Below are positions 35,870-42,634 of a DNA stretch of 51,360 nucleotides, in pieces. Position 1 is the first letter of the stretch. Each line of letters opens with the position of its first letter. The notes under the pieces were generated by a model, which was not told the origin of the DNA, did not search any database, and saw only the letters and a program-made list of their open reading frames with translations. Source of the stretch: JAUNKE01 sp041853585 (GTDB lineage Bacteria; Bacillota; Clostridia; Peptostreptococcales; Filifactoraceae); the NCBI GenBank assembly GCA_041853585.1, contig JBGZSM010000078.1, positions 1 through 51,360 of the forward strand, written 5' to 3'. Made by a program: the position numbers and the translations under genes.

Positions 35870-35897
35870 AATGGACTGAATCAGTCCATTTTTTTTT
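35870..35897 (+). terminator. Rho-independent terminator after the CPBP gene
   Basis: The near-perfect inverted repeat AATGGACTGA / TCAGTCCATT, followed by a run of T. Confidence 0.85.
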
Positions 35898-35957
35898 GTA
35901 TGCCATTAGTACAAATTCCGATATTGTCTGTAATTCAAACCGGTCTTAGTATGTTGA

Positions 35958-36050
35958 TTAGATGGATTCTCGGATAAAACGAAATTTGCAGAAAATATAA
36001 AAGTAGGATATAATGATGTTGAAAATGATGTTGGTAATCGAAATGAATAG
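35958..36050 (+). pseudogene. Possible tail of a lost gene upstream of the C39-like gene
   Basis: A 30-codon open frame (L-D-G-F-S-D-K-T-K-F-A-E-N-I ...) after a TGA has no start codon. It stops four bases before the GGAGG of the next gene. Its composition looks protein-like. It may be the end of a decayed gene, or chance in AT-rich DNA. Confidence 0.25.
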
Positions 36051-36069
36051 AACGGAGGCATTAGAAAGA

Positions 36070-36696
36070 ATGAGTAATGTTTCAACAAACAATTTATTAG
36101 ATAAAAATAATAAAAAAATTGAGGATGTTCTTTATTCTGTAAGGAGTAGTTCAACAAATTCATATATTTCAAACTATGGATATATAAAGAATGCTATATA
36201 TCCCGAAAATGAAGATGGTACATGTGGATACACTGCGGCTTGTTTGATTTTGAATTATTGGAATAAGGTTAAAGGGGGGTATGTTCCTTCTGAATTTTTA
36301 GATGGAAGTGATTTAAAAACTTCTGGATATACATTACAAGATAAATTAGTAGAGTATGGTGGCTCAAATGAGAGTTGGGGCAAAATTATTCGTGATGCTA
36401 TAAATCAGCTTTGCTCTGATTATTCAATTTCAGGAAAGGCTCGTTATCGCATAGGGAAATTAGGCGTTCTTTCAGAAATTTCCAATGATAGACCGGCTAT
36501 AATTTTTGGATGGTTGACATTAGATCCTTCTCCTGCGAGTGTTAATAGTACTTCAGGTGGAAAAGTATTCCATGCTGTGACAGCTTATGGTACAAGTGGA
36601 TTGTATTTTATTTGTCATTATGGATGGGAAGGATATGAACATGTTAAACTTGATGGTGGATTAATTGGGTCTTGTACTCTCTTTAATCCTAATTAG
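36070..36696 (+). CDS. Papain/C39-like cysteine peptidase domain protein
   Basis: 208 residues from ATG 36070, chosen because GGAGG lies 11 bases upstream; the frame is open to ATG 36013 but has only a weak site there. A catalytic Cys motif is seen in D-G-T-C-G-Y-T-A-A-C-L-I-L-N-Y-W, a His in V-F-H-A-V-T-A-Y-G, and a late C-H-Y-G-W-E-G-Y. The order Q/G-x-C-G-x-x-A, then H-A-V, fits the peptidase C39-like fold (PF13529 type). There is no signal peptide, so it is intracellular or exported non-classically. Codon use is distinctly more AT-rich than that of the core genes, suggesting transfer. It may act with the small membrane protein that follows. Confidence 0.65.
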   Translation: MSNVSTNNLLDKNNKKIEDVLYSVRSSSTNSYISNYGYIKNAIYPENEDGTCGYTAACLILNYWNKVKGGYVPSEFLDGSDLKTSGYTLQDKLVEYGGSNESWGKIIRDAINQLCSDYSISGKARYRIGKLGVLSEISNDRPAIIFGWLTLDPSPASVNSTSGGKVFHAVTAYGTSGLYFICHYGWEGYEHVKLDGGLIGSCTLFNPN

Positions 36697-36710
36697 TAAA
36701 TTAGTGAGCT

Positions 36711-37124
36711 ATGTATATGGTATTGAAAAAAATATTAAGTAAATCTTTCATTCCACCCATTTTATTACTATTAACATTGCTATTAGGGATCTTTAAAAAT
36801 TATGTATGGTTACCTTTTCGTACAGGAGCTGGAGAAATAGTTGTTCGGGAATTTAGTTTTCTATCAATCACAATACTGGGGTATGGATTATATTTCCCTT
36901 TCTTTGTTATCGTTATAACGACGGGCTTGTTATTGTTTTCGATACTGAGGTTGCTTATATCTTCAACAAAATCAAAGTCTAAAATTTTTGTTATATTAGT
37001 GGTTATAGACATTGTTTGCATTATTTTACCTATTCTCATAGGAATGCAGATATTCAATATAGGTATTTTGTATATGCTTGCGTTGTTGATTTGCAATTTG
37101 ATTCTAAGTTTATGTCAAAATTGA
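36711..37124 (+). CDS. Small four-helix membrane protein
   Basis: 137 residues with about four strongly hydrophobic segments (roughly 13-30, 50-75, 90-110 and 112-133) and short charged loops. No family is recognised. ATG 36711 has only a GTGAG-like site; ATG 36717 is an alternative start. It lies 14 bases after the C39-like gene, which suggests a pair such as peptidase plus immunity or transport partner (inference). Confidence 0.55.
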   Translation: MYMVLKKILSKSFIPPILLLLTLLLGIFKNYVWLPFRTGAGEIVVREFSFLSITILGYGLYFPFFVIVITTGLLLFSILRLLISSTKSKSKIFVILVVIDIVCIILPILIGMQIFNIGILYMLALLICNLILSLCQN

Positions 37125-37141
37125 ATTAAGAAGATTTTAGC

Positions 37142-37184
37142 GGGGCTGTTGCAGAATGAAAAAATCTCATTCTGCAACAGCCCC
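37142..37184. repeat. 18-bp perfect inverted repeat with 7-base loop
   Basis: GGGGCTGTTGCAGAATGA and its exact complement are separated by AAAAATC. There is no T-run on either side. It sits exactly where a truncated gene begins (37188). It looks like two ends of an insertion element left joined together, and the GGGGCTGTTGCA end is of the kind carried by some insertion sequences (from memory). A structured terminator is less likely. Confidence 0.5.
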
Positions 37185-37187
37185 TTC

Positions 37188-37454
37188 GGCGGGATAATTT
37201 GTACTTTCCTGATTTGGCTGTTTATATCCGGTTGGAGAATCAGAGAAGATGTAGCAATCTATGATTTTTCAGTATCGGAGAACGGCGACAGAATAATGTT
37301 GACTGTGATGTGCACTTCTTCAATAGGACATGTAAGAGCCTATAAAAATGAAGGAGGAGGAGAAAAACCGCACTATCTGAAATTTTATTCCGCATGGGGA
37401 GGTTTTAACAGCACCATATGTACTTTTCTTTTTGCAAAATTATTTTTATCATAA
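37188..37454 (+). pseudogene. Truncated gene fragment (N-terminus lost)
   Basis: The frame encodes a protein-like sequence with I-Y-D-F-S-V-S-E-N-G-D-R-I, S-S-I-G-H-V-R-A-Y-K and K-P-H-Y-L-K-F-Y-S-A-W-G-G. I recall this from conserved clostridial secreted or membrane proteins of unknown function. The apparent first 13 codons are just the palindrome at 37142 read as protein, with no ribosome site. The last 12 residues look unlike the expected family end. So both ends are probably lost. Confidence 0.55.
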
Positions 37455-37496
37455 ATCATGCAACTTTTGTCGGAGTTTCTTCCTATTTATATAGTG

Positions 37497-37777
37497 ATAC
37501 TAAAACCTAATAAACCATAGATGTAATTCTGATTGTTCCGTTCCGATGGAACGGCGGAACGGTGGGGTCACCGTTCCCTACAAGGTGATAATCCAAGCCT
37601 CCATATTCATAAATTTCAAGTAGGTTTCATGCATGGGTTGGCGAGACATACAACGACCAACGGGAGATTGTATGTCCGAAACCTACTGCCACCGTTCCCT
37701 GCAAGGCGGGAAGCAAAAAACGGTTATTCAAAATACAAATTGTTGCTGACTGTTTTTTCAAATAGGGTCTAGTATTA
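37497..37777. mobile_element. MITE-like dispersed repeat, long copy (copy 2 of 3)
   Basis: The ends are inverted repeats: left ATACTAAAACCTA; right, read in reverse, ATACTAGACCCTA. Inside are CGTTCC-GAT-GGAACG and a further GGAACGG... hairpin. Compared with the copy at 50394, this one carries an extra 120-bp block between two copies of CCGTTCCCTRCAAGG (37571-37585 and 37692-37706). That block is itself a nested palindrome: GTAGGTTTC / GAAACCTAC (37620, 37678) and GACATACAA / TTGTATGTC (37645, 37668). No protein is encoded. This fills most of the 37455-37893 gap; the remainder is AT-rich without features. Confidence 0.65.
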
Positions 37778-37893
37778 CGGCAGAGTTGCTTTCGAGTAAT
37801 TGGATTTTGAGATACAAACCGAAGATTGCTTTCGATTTTTGTTTTCGGGTTTTATTTCATAGATTGATTTTTTGCAAAGTCAAGGAAAAATAC

Positions 37894-37922
37894 TTGACAG
37901 CATAAGAAATTTGTTTTATTAT
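37894..37922 (+). promoter_or_regulatory. Sigma-A promoter of ylxM-ffh
   Basis: TTGACA, 17 bases, TATTAT: close to consensus, 35 bases before the ylxM ribosome site region. It gives the SRP and ribosome genes a promoter of their own now that they are separated from ftsY. Confidence 0.85.
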
Positions 37923-37959
37923 ATCGTATGTAAAGCTGATTTACTTTACAGGAGGAATG

Positions 37960-38295
37960 ATGGAGATTGAAAAATTTGTTCATCTGAACAAGCTGTACTC
38001 AATATACAAAAAAGTCCTTACCGACAAACAAAATTTGATTTTATCCTATTATTTGGATGAGGACTTATCGCTCGGTGAAATCAGCGATGAGATGAAAATA
38101 TCCCGACAGGCGGTTCATGACGCCATCAAGCGCAGCGAGCAAATTCTGCTGGATTACGAAGAAAAGCTTGGAATTCTTCAGCGAGAAGAATTTATTGCAA
38201 GTCGGGCGCAGGATATTATAAACAAGATTTCTTCACAAAATATAGATAAAGCGATACAAACTGACATAGTCAGTATTTGCAAGGAGCTGATGTAA
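37960..38295 (+). CDS. ylxM: YlxM/p13-like helix-turn-helix protein
   Basis: 111 residues from ATG 37960, which is four bases after AGGAGG; ATG 37957 is too close. A helix-turn-helix like that of sigma region 4 is seen: L-S-L-G-E-I-S-D-E-M-K-I-S-R-Q-A-V-H-D. YlxM is linked to SRP by its constant position before ffh and by work in other Firmicutes on SRP assembly. Its TAA overlaps the ffh ATG (TAATG). Confidence 0.9.
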   Translation: MEIEKFVHLNKLYSIYKKVLTDKQNLILSYYLDEDLSLGEISDEMKISRQAVHDAIKRSEQILLDYEEKLGILQREEFIASRAQDIINKISSQNIDKAIQTDIVSICKELM

Positions 38296-39665
38296 TGATA
38301 TTTGAAAGCTTATCAGACAAACTGCAAAATGCTTTTAAGAGCTTGAAAGGAAGAGGGAAACTTTCTGAAAAAGATATTGATGCGGCAATGCGTGAAATCA
38401 AATTGGCACTGCTGGATGCCGATGTCAACTTCAAGGTCGTAAAGGATTTTGTCAAACAGGTTAAAGAGCGAGCAATCGGCTCGGAAGTAATGGATAGCTT
38501 GACACCGGCGCAACAGGTCATCAAGATTGTAAATGACGAATTGACCAATCTGATGGGGGGCGTCCAAAGCAAGCTTTCGTATGCGAGTACGCCGCCAACG
38601 GTTATTATGTTGGTCGGTTTGCAGGGTGCCGGTAAGACGACGACGATTGCAAAACTCGGAAAGCAGATAAAAAAAGAAGGCCACATGCCGATGGCTGTGG
38701 CAGCGGATGTGTATCGTCCCGCAGCGGTCAAGCAGCTCCAAGTCGTAGGTGAGCAGGCGGGCATTGCGGTCTATGCCGAAGAAGGCGTGCAGGATCCGGT
38801 CGGCATTGCGAAACGAGCGATTGAAAAAGCGAAAGTGCTCGGCAACGATGTGGTGCTCATCGACACCGCCGGTCGATTGCATATTGACGAAGTGTTGATG
38901 CAGGAACTGAAAAATATTCAATCATCGATTCCGATTCAGGAAATTTTGTTGGTTGTCGATGCGATGACCGGACAAGATGCGGTGAATGTGGCACAAAACT
39001 TTAACGAAACGCTGGGAATTGACGGCGTGATTTTAACAAAGCTTGACGGAGATGCTCGAGGGGGAGCGGCTCTTTCAATAAAATCCATCACTCAAAAACC
39101 GATTAAGTATGTCGCGCTCGGCGAAAAGCTTGACGCACTCGAGCCTTTTCATCCGGACAGAATGGCATCCCGAATTTTGGGCATGGGTGATGTGCTCAGC
39201 TTGATTGAAAAAGCACAAGAGAATTTTGACGAAAAAAGAGCAAGAGAGCTGGAGCAAAAAATTAAGAAACAGGAATTTGATTTCAACGACTTTTTGGAGC
39301 AGATGCAACAAATCAAAAAGATGGGCTCGCTGAAAAGCATTTTGCAGATGATGCCGGGGATGCCGAAGGAAATCAAAGACATGGATATTGATGATAAACA
39401 GATGGATAGAGTGCAGGCGATTATTTATTCGATGACGCCGAAGGAAAGAGAAAATCCGGACATTATCAATGCCAGCCGACGAAAGCGAATCGCACAGGGC
39501 TGCGGAATGGATATCCGCGAAATCAACCGACTGATAAAACAGTTCAACGAGAGCAAAAAAATGATGAAGCAGATTACCAAGATGCAATCGGGCGGTATGG
39601 GCAAGAAAGGAAAGCGAAGAAAACAGCTTCCTTTCAATATGAACAATATGAAGTTTCCTTTCTAA
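38295..39665 (+). CDS. ffh: Signal recognition particle protein Ffh
   Basis: 456 residues from ATG 38295 (AAGGAG eight bases upstream, one-base overlap with ylxM). It binds signal sequences and the 4.5S/6S RNA and targets membrane proteins. The N domain is at about 1-90. The G domain has L-Q-G-A-G-K-T-T-T (about 108), D-T-A-G-R-L-H (about 190) and T-K-L-D-G-D-A-R-G-G (about 248). The methionine-rich M domain is about 300-456, with the RNA-binding S-R-R-K-R-I-A-Q-G-C-G. Confidence 0.97.
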   Translation: MIFESLSDKLQNAFKSLKGRGKLSEKDIDAAMREIKLALLDADVNFKVVKDFVKQVKERAIGSEVMDSLTPAQQVIKIVNDELTNLMGGVQSKLSYASTPPTVIMLVGLQGAGKTTTIAKLGKQIKKEGHMPMAVAADVYRPAAVKQLQVVGEQAGIAVYAEEGVQDPVGIAKRAIEKAKVLGNDVVLIDTAGRLHIDEVLMQELKNIQSSIPIQEILLVVDAMTGQDAVNVAQNFNETLGIDGVILTKLDGDARGGAALSIKSITQKPIKYVALGEKLDALEPFHPDRMASRILGMGDVLSLIEKAQENFDEKRARELEQKIKKQEFDFNDFLEQMQQIKKMGSLKSILQMMPGMPKEIKDMDIDDKQMDRVQAIIYSMTPKERENPDIINASRRKRIAQGCGMDIREINRLIKQFNESKKMMKQITKMQSGGMGKKGKRRKQLPFNMNNMKFPF

Positions 39666-39703
39666 TTGGAGGTTACAATAAGTGAAAGAAGGAGGTGAAT
39701 CAC

Positions 39704-39967
39704 ATGGTAAAAATCAGACTAAAGAGAATGGGGGCAAACAAAAAGCCTTTCTATAGAATCGTTGTTGCGGATTCTCGTTCACCGAGAGATGGCCGATTTA
39801 TCGAGGAAATCGGATACTACAATCCGGTATCTGAGCCGAAAATGATTAAAATCAACGAAGAAAAAGCACTAAAGTGGTTAGGAATAGGAGCTCAGCCAAC
39901 AGAAACTGTAAAAAATCTGTTCAAAAATAATGGTGTGATGGAGAAGTTCGATGCTTCTAAAAAATAA
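39704..39967 (+). CDS. rpsP: 30S ribosomal protein S16
   Basis: 87 residues from ATG 39704, five bases after GGAGGTG; the frame's earlier GTG is part of that ribosome site. The typical start is V-K-I-R-L-K-R-M-G-A-N-K-K-P-F-Y-R-I-V-V. It is part of the ffh-rpsP-khpA-rimM-trmD-rplS block. Confidence 0.97.
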   Translation: MVKIRLKRMGANKKPFYRIVVADSRSPRDGRFIEEIGYYNPVSEPKMIKINEEKALKWLGIGAQPTETVKNLFKNNGVMEKFDASKK

Positions 39968-40008
39968 TTATACCATAATCACCATTTCTCTTTTTAAGGA
40001 GGGTTAAA

Positions 40009-40239
40009 ATGGGAGAATTAGTAGCGGTCATCGCAAAAGCACTTGTCGATTACCCGGACCAAGTACGAGTTTCTGAAATCGCAGGGAACGAGGCAATAGT
40101 TATTGAACTAAGAGTTGCAGAAGATGATATGGGAAAGGTTATCGGAAAACAAGGGAAGATAGCGAAGGCAATAAGAAGCGTTGTAAAAGCTGCTTCAAGC
40201 AAAGAAAACAACAAATACATTGTTGAAATTGTACAATAG
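40009..40239 (+). CDS. khpA: KH-domain RNA-binding protein KhpA
   Basis: 76 residues, a single type II KH domain with the RNA-gripping G-K-Q-G loop in K-V-I-G-K-Q-G-K-I-A-K-A-I-R. It works as a heterodimer with KhpB/Jag in other Firmicutes, affecting cell-wall growth and RNA. The ribosome site is AAGGAGGG. It is followed at once by a terminator hairpin. Confidence 0.93.
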   Translation: MGELVAVIAKALVDYPDQVRVSEIAGNEAIVIELRVAEDDMGKVIGKQGKIAKAIRSVVKAASSKENNKYIVEIVQ

Positions 40240-40244
40240 CCAAG

Positions 40245-40271
40245 AAACCTAGAGCGATGCTCTAGGTTTTT
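40245..40271 (+). terminator. Rho-independent terminator between khpA and recX
   Basis: AAACCTAGAGC / GCTCTAGGTTT with a three-base loop, then T. recX begins 17 bases later, so either recX has a hidden promoter or read-through feeds it. Confidence 0.8.
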
Positions 40272-40287
40272 GTGCATACGGAGATTT

Positions 40288-40923
40288 ATGATAGTCACAG
40301 GAATTTATAAGCGAAAAGGCAAATACGAAATTTATCTGGACCATGAACGTGCGTTCTCGTTGACGGATGAAGGACTTTACAAACTCAAATTAACACAGGG
40401 AATGGAATTTGTGCCGAGCGAATCGGTCAATGAGATTTTGAGTGAAGATGAAATTCTGCGCTGCAAAAATCGAGCGATGTATATCGTATCCGTCACGCCG
40501 AAGTCAAAAAAGATTTTGCAAAGCAAATTGCGCGAAGAAGGTTTTTCGGAAAATGCTGTCGAGCAGACGATGCACTTTATGCAGGAATATGATTTTACCG
40601 ACGATGTCGAGTTGGCAAAATCGCTCGTTCGAAGCGGCGTTCGTAAAAACAGCTCGACGAGACAGATAAAGCAGAAACTCTATAAAAAGGGGATTTCGCG
40701 AGAAGACAGCAGCAGGGTCTTGGACGAGATGGAGATTGACGAAAAAGAAAATGCATTGGAAGTCGCGATGAAAAAATATCGCTCGCTTAGAAATAAATCG
40801 AAAGAGGAAATTATAAAGAAGGTTCGTTATGCGCTGTCTTATCGCGCTTTTTCATACGACGCGATGCGATATGCTGTTGGCGAAATCGAAAAGATTATAA
40901 AGGAAAGTGAGTTGGAGGAATGA
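40288..40923 (+). CDS. recX: Regulatory protein RecX
   Basis: 211 residues from ATG 40288 (CGGAGA site). RecX binds and limits RecA filaments. Three-helix RecX repeats are visible: L-R-E-E-G-F-S-E-N-A-V-E-Q-T and Y-D-F-T-D-D-V-E-L-A-K-S-L-V, then I-K-Q-K-L-Y-K-K-G-I-S. An extra N-terminal beta domain (about 1-60) is normal for Firmicutes. Its placement inside the rimM-trmD block, far from recA, is unusual. It overlaps rimM by four bases. Confidence 0.88.
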   Translation: MIVTGIYKRKGKYEIYLDHERAFSLTDEGLYKLKLTQGMEFVPSESVNEILSEDEILRCKNRAMYIVSVTPKSKKILQSKLREEGFSENAVEQTMHFMQEYDFTDDVELAKSLVRSGVRKNSSTRQIKQKLYKKGISREDSSRVLDEMEIDEKENALEVAMKKYRSLRNKSKEEIIKKVRYALSYRAFSYDAMRYAVGEIEKIIKESELEE

Positions 40924-41417
40924 AAAAATATCGAGTGGGACGAATTGTCAACACCCATGGACTCAAAGGGGATGTCAAAATTTATTCTTACACCGACTAT
41001 CCGGAGCGTTTTGAAGAAATTGACTATGTCTATGACGACGACGGGAAAAAATATATGCTCGAAAGAGTGAAATATCACAAATCCATGCCGATTATCAAAT
41101 TGCAAACCGTCGATTCCATTGACGATGCCGAAAAAATGCGCGGCGTGACTCTCTATATCGATGAGGAAAATTTGAGAGAATTGGAAGAAGATGAGTATAT
41201 GATTTCCGACCTTGTCGGCTTACAGGCGTTTACGGAAAGCGGAAATCCGCTCGGTGAGGTCGTGAATGTTTTGCAATATACGGCGAATGATATTTATGTC
41301 ATCCATTCTTCCGACGGCAAAGAATACTTGGTGCCGGCGCTCAAGGAATTTGTACCCGTCATCGACATCGAAAACAAAAAAATGATTATCAATGAGATAA
41401 AAGGATTGCTGGACTAA
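40920..41417 (+). CDS. rimM: 16S rRNA processing protein RimM
   Basis: 165 residues. It matures the 30S head region with S19. The start is G-R-I-V-N-T-H-G-L-K-G-D-V-K, the central linker is D-E-Y-M-I-S-D-L-V-G, and the C-terminal PRC-barrel ends L-V-P-A-L-K-E-F-V-P-V-I-D. It is coupled to recX (ATGA) and to trmD (one-base overlap). Confidence 0.95.
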   Translation: MKKYRVGRIVNTHGLKGDVKIYSYTDYPERFEEIDYVYDDDGKKYMLERVKYHKSMPIIKLQTVDSIDDAEKMRGVTLYIDEENLRELEEDEYMISDLVGLQAFTESGNPLGEVVNVLQYTANDIYVIHSSDGKEYLVPALKEFVPVIDIENKKMIINEIKGLLD

Positions 41418-42154
41418 TGAAATATCATATCATGACTTTATTTCCGGAGCTCATCGATGCCGCAACACAGTTCAGCATCATCAAGCGGGCGAAAGAAGCG
41501 GAAAAAATTGCAATCAACAGCTACAATATACGGAATTATTCGACCAACAAACACAAGAAAGTCGATGACTATCCCTTCGGCGGCGGCGCCGGAATGGTGA
41601 TGGGGCCGCAGCCGATTGTGGATTGCCATCGTCATATCGTTGCGACTTTGCAGGGGAGCAAACGAACCATCTATCTCTCGCCGAAAGGAAAAGTGTTCAA
41701 TCAGCAGATGGCGCGCGACTTGTTGCAATACGACAATTTGATTTTGCTCTGCGGTCATTATGAAGGCATTGACCAACGGGCTATCGACTTGATTGTGGAT
41801 GAAGAAATTTCTATCGGCGACTATGTGCTGACCGGCGGAGAGATTCCGGCAATCGTGCTCGTGGAAGCGACCGCGCGATTGGTGGAAGATGTGCTCGCCA
41901 AGCCGGAGTCGTATCAGGACGAGAGCTTTTCAAATAATCTGTTGGAATATCCGCAATATACTCGGCCGCGAGATTTTGAGGGCATGCAGGTGCCCGAAGT
42001 TTTGCTCAATGGAAATCACAAAGAGATTGACGATTGGCGTTTTGAGCAATCGATACGAGCGACGCTGCAAAGACGCGCGGAGCTGATTGACGAGCAATCT
42101 TTTGACAAAAATCAGGCGAAAATTTATCAGAAAGTATTGCGCGAGAACGAATAA
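41417..42154 (+). CDS. trmD: tRNA (guanine-N1)-methyltransferase TrmD
   Basis: 245 residues. It methylates G37 of tRNA to prevent +1 frameshifts. SPOUT knot motifs are F-G-G-G-A-G-M-V-M (about 55-63), L-C-G-H-Y-E-G-I-D-Q-R (about 111-121) and I-G-D-Y-V-L-T-G-G-E (about 133-142). It is the usual partner of rimM and rplS. Confidence 0.97.
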   Translation: MKYHIMTLFPELIDAATQFSIIKRAKEAEKIAINSYNIRNYSTNKHKKVDDYPFGGGAGMVMGPQPIVDCHRHIVATLQGSKRTIYLSPKGKVFNQQMARDLLQYDNLILLCGHYEGIDQRAIDLIVDEEISIGDYVLTGGEIPAIVLVEATARLVEDVLAKPESYQDESFSNNLLEYPQYTRPRDFEGMQVPEVLLNGNHKEIDDWRFEQSIRATLQRRAELIDEQSFDKNQAKIYQKVLRENE

Positions 42155-42165
42155 AATGATACAAT
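42137..42165 (+). promoter_or_regulatory. Promoter of rplS inside the end of trmD
   Basis: TTGCGC, 17 bases, TACAAT with a TG extension (TGATACAAT). It overlaps the last codons of trmD and gives the L19 leader its own transcript. Confidence 0.6.
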
Positions 42166-42183
42166 ATATTGGTTAAAGAATCC

Positions 42184-42216
42184 GAATGGTCCGCTGGCAA
42201 CAGGCTATGAACATTC
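42184..42216 (+). ncRNA. Probable L19 leader (autoregulatory 5' UTR of rplS)
   Basis: The 72-base gap before rplS, downstream of its own promoter, can fold as GAATG / CATTC (42184, 42212) enclosing CTG-GCAA-CAG (42194-42203). Firmicutes rplS genes often carry a leader of this size that ribosomal protein L19 binds. I assign it by position, size and fold, not by comparison with the Rfam model. Confidence 0.45.
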
Positions 42217-42236
42217 AATACTATTAGGAGGAAAAA

Positions 42237-42587
42237 ATGGAAATTATCAAGTCAATTGAACAGGGTCAGCTTAAAGCTGATTTGCCGGATTTTGGACCCG
42301 GAGATACGGTAAAGGTTCACATCAAAGTAACAGAGGGTAAGCGTGAGAGAATCCAGATTTTCGAAGGCGTTGTTATCAAAAGGCAAGGTGGCGGAATTCG
42401 TGAGACTTTCACTGTTCGAAAAATCTCTTTTGGTGTAGGTGTAGAAAAAACTTTCCCGGTACATTCACCAATGATTGCAAAAATCGAAGTGACTAGAAAA
42501 GGTAAAGTTCGCAGAGCGAAAATCACTTACCTTAGAGACCGCGTTGGTAAAGCAGCAAAAGTTAAAGAGAGAAAATCTATTCGATAA
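42237..42587 (+). CDS. rplS: 50S ribosomal protein L19
   Basis: 116 residues. Typical blocks: F-G-P-G-D-T-V-K-V-H-I-K-V, R-I-Q-I-F-E-G-V-V-I-K-R-Q-G-G-G-I-R-E-T-F-T-V-R-K. It sits at the 30S-50S interface. The ribosome site is TTAGGAGG. It is last in the rpsP-trmD-rplS unit and is followed by a terminator. Confidence 0.97.
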   Translation: MEIIKSIEQGQLKADLPDFGPGDTVKVHIKVTEGKRERIQIFEGVVIKRQGGGIRETFTVRKISFGVGVEKTFPVHSPMIAKIEVTRKGKVRRAKITYLRDRVGKAAKVKERKSIR

Positions 42588-42590
42588 TCA

Positions 42591-42617
42591 AAAGGGAGCC
42601 GAGGGCTCCTTTTTTTA
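42591..42617 (+). terminator. Rho-independent terminator of rplS
   Basis: GGGAGCC / GGCTCCT stem, three-base loop, seven T. Confidence 0.88.
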
Positions 42618-42634
42618 TAAGACAAAGGAGTATT

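Noticed and set aside
37571..37706. CRISPR array from the two 15-base repeats
   Set aside because: There are only two repeats, no regular spacing and no cas genes. The block between is itself palindromic.
37533..37772. 79-codon frame across the MITE-like repeat
   Set aside because: It lies inside a repeat made of hairpins, has no ribosome site, and the matching frame in the other copies differs in length.
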